Of a stretch of 38,085 bases of DNA, positions 24,993 to 32,214 are shown piece after piece; positions within the stretch are counted from its first letter, which is position 1; each line of letters begins with the position of its first letter. Source of the stretch: Bacteroidales bacterium (GTDB lineage Bacteria > Bacteroidota > Bacteroidia > Bacteroidales > F082); NCBI GenBank assembly GCA_016285355.1, contig JAEEQP010000034.1:1-38085 (forward strand), in the 5' to 3' direction. The translations under genes were made by a program, and so were the position numbers. Under the pieces are notes generated by a model. It was not told the DNA's origin. It did no database searches and saw nothing but the letters and a program-made list of their open reading frames with translations.

Positions 24993-25756
24993 TTTACGAG
25001 GTTGTTTAGGTAGTTTTCTGCGGCTTGCAGTTGTTCGGGCTTGCCCAAATCGAACCAATAATCGGGTTGGATGGGCTTGGAAATAATTCGGTTGTTTTTG
25101 GCCAGATTGAGGTAAAGGTCAATGACGCTTAAACGTTTCTCCTCGAACTCGGCAAACAAATCACTTCGGAAAAAGTGAAGTCCACCGAAAGCCATTTCTT
25201 TATAATAAAGCGAAGGTCCCTGAGCCCGTCGAAGGGCCGATTTTGATTCATCCACCCATTTAAATTGTTGTTCCACCTTGTTTGTCCATCCAACAAGTTG
25301 GTTGTCAGTATTAAACAAAAGCTTTCTATTAGTCTCCCTGTCTTGCGTCAACAGCCAAGCATCGTCGCCCGAAACAAGGAATTGTTGACTTAACTCATAA
25401 AAGTTCACGTCACTGATAATGTCTACATTATGGACTAGAACAGCTTTTGAATCTTTGAAAAGGGGCGTGGCCTTGATGATGCCACCGCCTGTATCCATCA
25501 GCAGGTCGCACTCATCGGAGATTTGGATTTCTGCATCGAAGCGGTGATGCTCCACAAAATCAATGATTTGTTCTCCGAAATGATGGACATTAATGACGAT
25601 ATGGTGGAAACCGTTGGCAATCAAGTCCTCGATGCAATGTTGCAACAAAGGTTTGCCGTTAAGTTCGACCAAAGCCTTGGGGCGGTCTTTGGTCAGGGCT
25701 TGAAGTCTTGTGCCGAGACCAGCAGCCAAAATCATCGCTGTAGTGTCGTAAGTCAT
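24989..25756 (-). CDS. Sugar-phosphate nucleotidyltransferase, MurU-like
   Basis: 255 residues from the ATG that overlaps the upstream gene (ATGA). The N-terminal signature is AMILAAGLGTRLQALTKDRP followed by KAL, as in nucleoside diphosphate sugar pyrophosphorylases. DTGGGIIKATPLF and VHNVDIISD supply further substrate and metal-binding positions. The length fits MurU, which makes UDP-MurNAc from MurNAc-1-phosphate and UTP. Coupling to an AmgK-like kinase makes this the best reading, though other sugar-1-phosphate substrates are possible. Residues ~173-181 (ALRRAQGPS) are encoded by a palindromic repeat also found in the neighbouring gene. Confidence 0.8.
   Translation of the reverse strand: MTYDTTAMILAAGLGTRLQALTKDRPKALVELNGKPLLQHCIEDLIANGFHHIVINVHHFGEQIIDFVEHHRFDAEIQISDECDLLMDTGGGIIKATPLFKDSKAVLVHNVDIISDVNFYELSQQFLVSGDDAWLLTQDRETNRKLLFNTDNQLVGWTNKVEQQFKWVDESKSALRRAQGPSLYYKEMAFGGLHFFRSDLFAEFEEKRLSVIDLYLNLAKNNRIISKPIQPDYWFDLGKPEQLQAAENYLNNLVK
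25215..25238. repeat. Intragenic palindromic repeat, copy 1
   Basis: 24 bp (ggtccctgagcccgtcgaag followed by ggcc) inside the MurU-like gene. It differs at two positions from the copy at 26890-26913. Read on the minus strand it encodes ALRRAQGP in frame. Confidence 0.75.
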
Positions 25757-27237
25757 GCGTTGTGTTCCTCCTTGATTTTGCGTTCGATGTGGTTCAGTAC
25801 CAAGTGGATGTCGGGATAAGTCGCCTTCAACCATTCGTAGATGGTTTGGGCGAAGAAGACGGAACGATGCTGCCCACCTGTGCAGCCGAAGGATACCATC
25901 AGGTTGCTGAAATGACGCTCTTTATAGTTCTCCACACTCTGACCGACAATGCTTTTCACGTGGTCGAGGAAGACATGGACGGGCGGCTTGGCCATCAGAT
26001 AATCAATAACTTCCCAATCACGTCCAGTCTTGGTCTTGAACTCAGGCTCGCGGCCTGGGTTGGGCAGGGCGCGGCAGTCGAAGACGAAGCCGCCGCCGTT
26101 GCCGCTGAAGTCGGAAGGATAGCCTTTCCTGAACGAAAAACTGTTCACGGTGACGGTCAACATGCCTGTCGGTGGCTGTAAGATGGCTTGGTAACGTTGC
26201 TCTATCTTGTTGAATTGTTGGAGGATATGCTGTAATTCTGGATAATCCTTTAAAGGCTGTGCTTGTGCCAAAGCTTGGATTTCTTTCAGCGCGTATGGAA
26301 TGCTCTCAATGAAATGCGACTTTTTCTGAATCAAGCCCCTGAAGCCGTAAGCACCAAGGACTTGCAGCAGGCGCAAGTATACAAAATAAGGCTGATAAGT
26401 ATCAAATTTGACTTCTTCGGGGTCGACGAATTGCTTCAACTCCTCTTTGTAGTATTGGATGAGTTCATCGCGGACGAATTGTGGAATCTGTGCCTTCACT
26501 TGGTAAAGCAAGGAAACCACATCGTAGTTGAGCGGGCCTTTTCGTCCGCCTTGGAAGTCGATGAAATACAGCTCGTTGTCCTTGACCATAATGTTGCGCG
26601 ACTGGAAGTCGCGGTACATGAAGAAGTTGCAAGGCGCATGGCTAACAAAGTCGGCGAAGGCCTCGAAGTCCTTGCCCAGACGCGTCTCGTTGAAGTCGAT
26701 TTCCTCATGTGGCTTGACGAAGTAGTATTTGAAGTAGTTCAAATCGTCTATGATGGCCTGTCGGTCGAAACGCTCGGTGGGGTAAGCCTTGCTGTAGTCC
26801 AGCCCTTTGTGACCTAACACTTGCAACTTGACCAAGTTTGTCAGGGCCTGTTTGTAAAGTTGTATGACATTCTCGCCGAATGAAGTTAAGGTTCCTGAGC
26901 CTGTCGAAGGGCCGCCAGCAATCAGTGCTTTTTGTACATGCGCAAACAGGTTATCGTCCCCAAAGTCGCTTTGTAAGTAGCAGGTCTTATCTTCGTTGAC
27001 TGCGAAGACCTCGGGCACATTGAGTCCCAAGTCGTGGAAATGCTTGCTAAAGGTCAAAAAAGCCTCGTTTTCTTCTGTGTTCTCGCTAAATGTGCCAATC
27101 AGCGTGCACTTGTCGGTGAAGATTCGGTAATACTTCCTCGCCGAGCCTGAGGCTGCAATGGGCAAAATCTCGTTGGGTGTTTCACCTATGGAACGGGTGA
27201 GTTCGGCTAAAATATTCTGTATCTCAGTAGGTTGCAT
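25753..27237 (-). CDS. AmgK-like sugar kinase fused to a RapZ C-terminal domain
   Basis: 494 residues. Residues ~1-345 are an aminoglycoside phosphotransferase-fold kinase: NFFMYRDFQSRNIMV is the catalytic loop (Asp210, Asn215) and LYFIDFQGGRKGPLNYDVVS the metal-binding segment with the GPxxYDxxSLL end seen in AmgK, a MurNAc/GlcNAc-1-kinase. Residues ~360-494 match the C-terminal half of RapZ (SFSFRKGYPSDFSGNGGGFV, FDCRALPNPG, SFGCTGGQHRSVFFAQ), the part that in E. coli senses glucosamine-6-phosphate and binds GlmZ; the RapZ P-loop domain is missing. The next gene is a MurU-like uridylyltransferase, so the fusion may couple murein-sugar phosphorylation to sensing. Residues ~108-116 (GPSTGSGT) come from a palindromic repeat. 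Confidence 0.85.
   Translation of the reverse strand: MQPTEIQNILAELTRSIGETPNEILPIAASGSARKYYRIFTDKCTLIGTFSENTEENEAFLTFSKHFHDLGLNVPEVFAVNEDKTCYLQSDFGDDNLFAHVQKALIAGGPSTGSGTLTSFGENVIQLYKQALTNLVKLQVLGHKGLDYSKAYPTERFDRQAIIDDLNYFKYYFVKPHEEIDFNETRLGKDFEAFADFVSHAPCNFFMYRDFQSRNIMVKDNELYFIDFQGGRKGPLNYDVVSLLYQVKAQIPQFVRDELIQYYKEELKQFVDPEEVKFDTYQPYFVYLRLLQVLGAYGFRGLIQKKSHFIESIPYALKEIQALAQAQPLKDYPELQHILQQFNKIEQRYQAILQPPTGMLTVTVNSFSFRKGYPSDFSGNGGGFVFDCRALPNPGREPEFKTKTGRDWEVIDYLMAKPPVHVFLDHVKSIVGQSVENYKERHFSNLMVSFGCTGGQHRSVFFAQTIYEWLKATYPDIHLVLNHIERKIKEEHNA
26890..26913. repeat. Intragenic palindromic repeat, copy 2
   Basis: 24 bp (ggttcctgagcctgtcgaag followed by ggcc) inside the kinase-RapZ gene, 22 of 24 identical to copy 1. 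On the minus strand it encodes GPSTGSGT, a different frame from copy 1, and keeps the kinase reading frame open. Confidence 0.75.
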
Positions 27238-27271
27238 CGTTATAATGACTGATTGTTTTTGAGAATTGATA

Positions 27272-28234
27272 TTAGATTTTGTTGAGCAGTTCTTCGACAG
27301 TGATGTCTTTCATTAGGGAGAATCCAAACCATTTCTTGCCTAAATCCTTAAGTGACGCTCCGATATGATAAACTTCTTCATCGATGAGAAGGAAGCGGTC
27401 GTGGGCTTTGTTGAATCGTTCTATTTGAATGGCTGGGTATTGCGCGTTGTGACGATCAATGTCCAATTGGAATTGCTGGCTGATATGTTGGGTATAAATG
27501 GTGGCTTTTACGGTACTTTTTCGTTTGTCAAGCAAGGCCAATACCGTATCGTCCACATAATTGTCGATGAGAATGATGGACTTTTTGGCTTTCCTGATCA
27601 AGTCTGATGCAAAATGGTATGCGTCGAATACTTGTCCATCGAAAAAAATGCCTTGTTTAGGTTGAATGTTCTCGTCCAGTCGCTTGAATACTTCATCTAT
27701 TCGTTTGTCCGTCTCTATTTGGTGGTATTCGATATTTGAAAGGCGTTGGAAGATTTGAGCGTTTGTGTATAGGAAATGCCGCATGGCCACAAACGCATCC
27801 ATGATTTTGATGCTAACTTCGACGGCCGTTTCGCTATGTAAAACAGTAGATAGCATCGCAATACCCTGTTCGGTGAATGCGAAGGGTGCTGTTGAGGAAT
27901 GTTTCAACATCTTGAACCGGTCGCAATTTGCGACCAGTTCTTTGGTTTCTTCTTTGGAAAGTTGGAAACGGAAGCGGTCGGGAAACCGTTCAATGTTTCT
28001 TTTAACTTGTTCATTAAGTCGTTTTGTTTCAACTTGGTAAAGCAATGCTAAATCTCGGTCTACTATGACCTGTGTCCCTCTGATGTTTAAGATGAGATGC
28101 TCAATATCGGTTTGGGAAACATAGGCTTGACTGGTGTTTTCTGACAACTGGTCGCAATTTGCGACTAGTTCCAATGACTGGTCACGATTTATGACCGGTT
28201 CATCGCCAGGTTTCGTTTTGATTTGCTTAGCCAT
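27272..28234 (-). CDS. ORF6N domain protein with C-terminal PLD-like region
   Basis: 320 residues. An ORF6N DNA-binding domain lies at ~45-165: IEHLILNIRGTQVIVDRDLA, LLYQVETKRLNEQVKRNIER, FPDRFRFQLSKEE and the typical FAFTEQGIAMLSTVL. The C-terminal ~110 residues (KKSIILIDNYVDDTVLALLD, HDRFLLIDEEVYHIGASLKD) resemble a phospholipase D fold with a degenerate HKD motif. ORF6N proteins are common in phage and mobile islands. The gene carries three copies of a 26-bp palindrome in its coding region, read in the same frame (ELVANCDQ, ELVANCDR, EPVINRDQ). Its promoter is TACATTTG at 28264-28271. The molecular role is unknown; it stands next to the restriction-like system but on the opposite strand. 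Confidence 0.85.
   Translation of the reverse strand: MAKQIKTKPGDEPVINRDQSLELVANCDQLSENTSQAYVSQTDIEHLILNIRGTQVIVDRDLALLYQVETKRLNEQVKRNIERFPDRFRFQLSKEETKELVANCDRFKMLKHSSTAPFAFTEQGIAMLSTVLHSETAVEVSIKIMDAFVAMRHFLYTNAQIFQRLSNIEYHQIETDKRIDEVFKRLDENIQPKQGIFFDGQVFDAYHFASDLIRKAKKSIILIDNYVDDTVLALLDKRKSTVKATIYTQHISQQFQLDIDRHNAQYPAIQIERFNKAHDRFLLIDEEVYHIGASLKDLGKKWFGFSLMKDITVEELLNKI
27914..27940. repeat. Intragenic palindrome copy A (ORF6N gene)
   Basis: 27-bp near-perfect palindrome centred on ggtcgcaatttgcgacc, within the ORF6N coding region. It encodes KELVANCDRF on the minus strand. Confidence 0.8.
28146..28171. repeat. Intragenic palindrome copy B (ORF6N gene)
   Basis: aactggtcgcaatttgcgac continuing tagttc: same palindrome as copy A with minor changes, encoding ELVANCDQL near the N-terminus. 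Confidence 0.8.
28176..28201. repeat. Intragenic palindrome copy C (ORF6N gene)
   Basis: gactggtcacgatttatgac continuing cggttc: a more diverged copy four bases from copy B, encoding EPVINRDQS in the same frame. Confidence 0.7.
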
Positions 28235-28263
28235 TGTTCAAAAGTTGATCTTCAATATCGTGG

Positions 28264-28271
28264 CAAATGTA
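28264..28271 (-). promoter_or_regulatory. -7 promoter element (TACATTTG) for the ORF6N gene
   Basis: On the minus strand TACATTTG fits TAnnTTTG and lies 29 bp before the ORF6N start codon. Confidence 0.5.
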
Positions 28272-28545
28272 GCAAAAAACTCTCAATAAATGAAATTAGA
28301 GACAAAACTAATTCTTTTTCCTTTTTTCGCCCCAGATCATAACTGCTACCTTATCTATTAATAATCCATTTCGCTTTGGTTCAAATCTTGATTTCTTGGC
28401 TTTTTGATATAAATCCAATATTCATTGTTTTACTATTTTTTTGTTTATATTTTGAAAATCAATGAATTGTAAATTTTCTGCACTTAGAACCATAAAAAAG
28501 ATTCAAAAGATGGGAAATGCAAATGGGTTGTCTTGAAAGATTTTG

Positions 28546-28553
28546 TATTTTTG
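28546..28553 (+). promoter_or_regulatory. -7 promoter element (TATTTTTG) for the candidate RNA/leader
   Basis: TATTTTTG fits TAnnTTTG and lies just before the structured region. The only other TAnnTTTG-type site between here and the helicase start is a poor one near 28825, so this may drive both the RNA and the helicase operon. Confidence 0.55.
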
Positions 28554-28557
28554 CCCT

Positions 28558-28812
28558 CAAGTACCGCTGAAAGGTCGTTTTAGGCTTATGTCTTGGCGGC
28601 TTCCCTGCTTGCAGGGGCGGCGGCACGATTTTATTGGAAATAACATAGCGTTAGTGCTATATTCGGAATGTCCTAGAATCTCGCAACTTCAACAGACATT
28701 TGTAAAACGAATAAGTACCAGCGTCTACGCTATAGCGTAGACTGGACTTATCTTTACAAATGGGTTATGCGAGAACCTTAGGACATTGATAAGCGCCAAT
28801 CTGCGCTTTTTC
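28558..28812 (+). ncRNA. Candidate structured RNA or 5' leader upstream of the helicase gene
   Basis: No gene is seen from 28235 to about 28832; the part before 28540 is AT-rich with nothing clear. After the promoter at 28546 come small stems ccctgc/gcaggg (28603-28616) and atagc/gctat (28645-28660). A long hairpin spans 28667-28787, with outer arms aatgtccta/taggacatt, then tctcgca/tgcgaga, catttgtaaa/tttacaaatg, ataagt/acttat, cca/tgg and the tip gtctacgc/gcgtagac. A stem aagcgc/gcgctt with trailing T's follows at 28791-28811. The start and end given are inferred from the promoter and terminator. It matches no RNA family I can name; a 6S-like RNA, an attenuator leader or a cruciform-type DNA element are all possible. 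Confidence 0.5.
28789..28812 (+). terminator. Terminator-like hairpin after the long stem
   Basis: aagcgc (28791-28796) and gcgctt (28803-28808) with a six-base loop, followed by TTT. It lies ~75 bp before the helicase start. Its left arm could instead pair upstream (gcttat at 28584-28589 with ataagc at 28789-28794), which would be compatible with attenuation. Confidence 0.45.
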
Positions 28813-28885
28813 ATGCCCTGAGGTTCTTTGTGTGAGCCCATTTCCCTCCGAGATAGTCCTTGCGCTGCAAAACTATAGTGCAGTT

Positions 28886-31800
28886 ATGACAGACATACCT
28901 GTTTCTTCCCATTTCTTCACCAACAGGGATGGGAACACGTTGATGAAGGAATTTGAGGGGATGCTCGAGAACAACCCACAAATCAAGAATCTTGATGCCG
29001 TGGTAGGTTTTCTCCGTGCATCAGGCTATTTCACTCTGCGCCCATTCCTTGACAACATCAATAAAGTGCGCATATTGATTGGCATTGATGTGGACAAATA
29101 CATCGCCCATGCCCACCAAAGAGGTGAGCTGTTTTTTGGTGCCGAGGAACAAGTAAAGGAAGAGTGTTTACGACTACTGAAACAAGACATCGAGCAGTCG
29201 AACTACACCAAACAGGTGGAGGATGGCATGCTTCAGATGGTGCAAGACATGATCGACGGCAAGCTGGAGCTTCGCGCCCATCCATCGAAAAAGATACATG
29301 CCAAGTTCTATATCCTTTATCCCGACAACTTCAACCAACACACTTTCGGAGCGGCCATCACTGGCAGCAGCAACTTGAGCGGCAATGGCTTGGGCATAGG
29401 TGACGACAAGCAATATGAGTTCAATGTCAAGCTCACCCAATACGACGATGTGGAATTTGCCAAGCAAGAGTTTGAACTGCTTTGGCAAGAGGCCGAAGGT
29501 GTGCCCATCGATGCCACAGACTATCAGGCTACCCTTGACAAGACCTATCTGAAAGGCGATGTCACGCCTTACGAGCTTTACATCAAAATGTTGATGGAAT
29601 ACTTCTCAGACCGTGTGCTGGCCATTGACCAAGACGACCCCTTTGACATGCCCGAAGGCTATGAAAAGTTTGAGTATCAGATGGACGCTGTGGTTGAGGG
29701 CTACCAGAAATTGATTCGCTATGATGGCTTCTTCCTCGCCGATGTCGTGGGTCTCGGCAAAACGGTCGTCGCCACGATGATTGCAAAGAAGTTCCTCATC
29801 GAGAACGGCCGCGACAATACCAAAATCCTTGTGGTCTATCCGCCAGCGGTGGAACAAAACTGGAAGACCACCTTCAAGGATTTCGGCATCGACAAATATA
29901 CCCAGTTTGTCAGTAACGGCAGCCTCTCAAAGATTCTTGATGATGACAACTATAACTATTGGAACGCCGACGAATACGACTTGGTGCTGGTTGACGAAGC
30001 CCATAAGTTCCGCAACCACACTACAGGCGCTTTCCAACAGCTACAGGAAATCTGCAAGATGCCTCGTGTGGAAACGGGCAACATTCCCGGCTACAAGAAA
30101 AAGGTGATGCTGATTTCGGCTACGCCGATGAACAACACGCCCGCCGATTTGTATTATCAAATCCTGATGTTCCAAGACCCGCGTCACTGCACTATTGATG
30201 GTGTTCCCAACCTTACAGCGTTCTTTTCGCCTCTTGTTGTGGAATTCCGAAAAATGCGCCAGCAAGAGAACTTCGACCTGAAACAATTCAAGAAACTGGC
30301 TGAGCGGGTGCGTGACAGGGTGATTAAGCCTTTGACCGTGAGGCGCACCAGAACGGACATCGAAAGCATTTCCCGCTACAACAAAGACATTCACGGCTTC
30401 CCCAAGGTGGCTAAACCCATCAAAAAGGAATACGAACTGAACGACCATTTGGCCAACCTTTTTGAGGAGGCCATGCAAACCTTGGACAAGAAGCTGACTT
30501 ACGCCCGCTATCAAGCCATCGCCTACCTGAAACCAGAGGTTTCCAACGGCCTCTACGACAATGCGGAGCTTATCAGCCGCAGCTTGGCAGGCATCCGAAA
30601 GAACGGCTTGGTGAAGCGATTGGAGAGCAGCTTTTACGCCTTCAAGATTTCCGTGGAGAATTTCCGCCAGGCCAACGAGAACATGATTAACATGTGGGAG
30701 AACGACCGTATTTTCATCGCTCCCGACATGGACATCAACAAGCTCTACGAGTTGGGCTACACGGACGATGAAATCGAGGAGAAGCTGAACGAGAAAGCAG
30801 AGGACAATCCCAAGAACGCCGTGTTCACAAGGAATGACTTCAAGCCGGATTATATTGACATGCTTCGCAAGGATCAGGAACTGTTGGATGAGATGTGGCT
30901 GGAATGGGAGTGCATCGACGATGATGACGACTCCAAATTTGCCAAGTTCGAAGACCTTTTGAAACACGAGCTTTTCAAGAAAGACCGCAACCCCGAAGGG
31001 AAAGTGGTGGTCTTCTCCGAAGCAGTGGACACTATCGAATATCTGTCACGACGCATCAATCGCAAGGATGTGCTGGTAATCTCTGCCAAAAACCGCAGCC
31101 AGCTTTTCAAGACCATCCGCGAGAACTTCGATGCCAACTGGAAACTGAAAAAGGACGATTACAACATCATCCTAACCTCCGATGTATTAGCAGAAGGCAT
31201 CAATCTGCACCGCTCAAACATCATCATCAACTATGATACACCATGGAATGCGACCCGACTGATGCAGCGCATTGGCCGTGTAAACCGTATCGGTTCCAAG
31301 TCCGACACCATATACAACTATGTTTTCTATCCTTCCCGCCAAGGCAACAAGGAAATCAAACTGAACCAAATCGCTTTGAGTAAGATTCAAACCTTCCACA
31401 CCACCTTTGGGGAGGACAACCAAATCTATTCCACCGAGGAAATCATCGACCGTGACCTTGACAAGCTTTTCTCGGAAGGTCTGAAACGCGAACAGGAAGA
31501 CCACAACTTGGAATTGCCCTTCTACGAAGGGTTGCGTAACTTGTTCCAGCAGAACCGCAAGGAGTACAAACGCATCGAACGTCTGTCGCTGCGCAGCCGT
31601 ACAGGTCGCACACCGCGTGAGGTGGAAGGTGTGACGCTCTCGGGCGATACATTGGTATTCCTAAAGACCAACTTCCGTAAGGTCTTTTATTTGGTGAACA
31701 ATGAGCAGTCGCGCGAGCTGTCGGTCTTGGATGCATTGAACTACTTTAAGGCCAATCCTGAAGAAAAACCTGTCCCTCGGATTGAGCGACACCACGAACA

Positions 31801-32203
31801 TGTTGAGAAAGCACTTCAAGCCTTCATGGCCACCAAAGAAGAAGAGCTGCACGAGGAAGAATCGAATCAAAGCCAGCGTAGCAACCTTGGTGCTCAGGTG
31901 ACAACCGCCGTAAGTTTGATTAACAGCATGTTGCCGCACATCGAAGATGGCGACATCCGTCTGAAACTGGTGCAACTGAAAGAGTTGGCGGAACGAGGTA
32001 CTATCACCTACATCGCCAAGCGGCTACAACGCATCCAAAAAGACCTTCAAAGGCAAGGCGGCAGCAAGGCCAAAATGAATTTCGACGAGGCTCTGAAACA
32101 GGTGCTCGACATGGCCAACCACTACAACGCCTATTATCGTGACACCCAACAGGCCGAGGAAGAATCCGCCGCAACCATCATATTATCAGAAAGTTTCCAA
32201 TAA
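28886..32203 (+). CDS. PLD-like nuclease fused to SNF2-family helicase
   Basis: 1105 residues from the ATG at 28886; an in-frame GTG at 28832 would add 18 residues, and neither has a strong ribosome binding site. Residues ~1-200 form a phospholipase D-type domain (IHAKFYIL around His138, GSSNLSGNGLG) as in restriction nucleases of the PLD superfamily. A superfamily 2 helicase of the SNF2 type follows: ADVVGLGKTVVATMIAKKF (Walker A near residue 288), LVLVDEAHKFRNH (DEAH at 370-373), LISATPMNN, and in the second lobe TSDVLAEGINLHRSNIIINY and RLMQRIGRVNRIGS (near 790). The gene is followed 11 bp later by an Eco57I-type methyltransferase, so it is probably the translocase/nuclease of a restriction-like system. 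Confidence 0.88.
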   Translation: MTDIPVSSHFFTNRDGNTLMKEFEGMLENNPQIKNLDAVVGFLRASGYFTLRPFLDNINKVRILIGIDVDKYIAHAHQRGELFFGAEEQVKEECLRLLKQDIEQSNYTKQVEDGMLQMVQDMIDGKLELRAHPSKKIHAKFYILYPDNFNQHTFGAAITGSSNLSGNGLGIGDDKQYEFNVKLTQYDDVEFAKQEFELLWQEAEGVPIDATDYQATLDKTYLKGDVTPYELYIKMLMEYFSDRVLAIDQDDPFDMPEGYEKFEYQMDAVVEGYQKLIRYDGFFLADVVGLGKTVVATMIAKKFLIENGRDNTKILVVYPPAVEQNWKTTFKDFGIDKYTQFVSNGSLSKILDDDNYNYWNADEYDLVLVDEAHKFRNHTTGAFQQLQEICKMPRVETGNIPGYKKKVMLISATPMNNTPADLYYQILMFQDPRHCTIDGVPNLTAFFSPLVVEFRKMRQQENFDLKQFKKLAERVRDRVIKPLTVRRTRTDIESISRYNKDIHGFPKVAKPIKKEYELNDHLANLFEEAMQTLDKKLTYARYQAIAYLKPEVSNGLYDNAELISRSLAGIRKNGLVKRLESSFYAFKISVENFRQANENMINMWENDRIFIAPDMDINKLYELGYTDDEIEEKLNEKAEDNPKNAVFTRNDFKPDYIDMLRKDQELLDEMWLEWECIDDDDDSKFAKFEDLLKHELFKKDRNPEGKVVVFSEAVDTIEYLSRRINRKDVLVISAKNRSQLFKTIRENFDANWKLKKDDYNIILTSDVLAEGINLHRSNIIINYDTPWNATRLMQRIGRVNRIGSKSDTIYNYVFYPSRQGNKEIKLNQIALSKIQTFHTTFGEDNQIYSTEEIIDRDLDKLFSEGLKREQEDHNLELPFYEGLRNLFQQNRKEYKRIERLSLRSRTGRTPREVEGVTLSGDTLVFLKTNFRKVFYLVNNEQSRELSVLDALNYFKANPEEKPVPRIERHHEHVEKALQAFMATKEEELHEEESNQSQRSNLGAQVTTAVSLINSMLPHIEDGDIRLKLVQLKELAERGTITYIAKRLQRIQKDLQRQGGSKAKMNFDEALKQVLDMANHYNAYYRDTQQAEEESAATIILSESFQ

Positions 32204-32214
32204 AAAAGCATACC

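Noticed and set aside
24993..25058. Earlier start for the AddB-like gene
   Set aside because: It lies inside the MurU-like gene and adds 22 residues that look like out-of-frame translation; the ATGA overlap is more natural.
25757..25834. Earlier start for the MurU-like gene
   Set aside because: It extends into the RapZ-domain coding region; the conserved enzyme starts at MTYDTTAMILAAG.
28667..28787. Retron-type msr/msd or IStron/TnpB-associated RNA
   Set aside because: No reverse transcriptase, TnpB or IS200-type gene is found near the hairpin, so there is no partner for such an RNA.
28556..28815. tmRNA, RNase P RNA or SRP RNA
   Set aside because: No tRNA-like ends with a GGTTCGA-type T loop, no RNase P core and no SRP Alu/tetraloop pattern could be found by eye.
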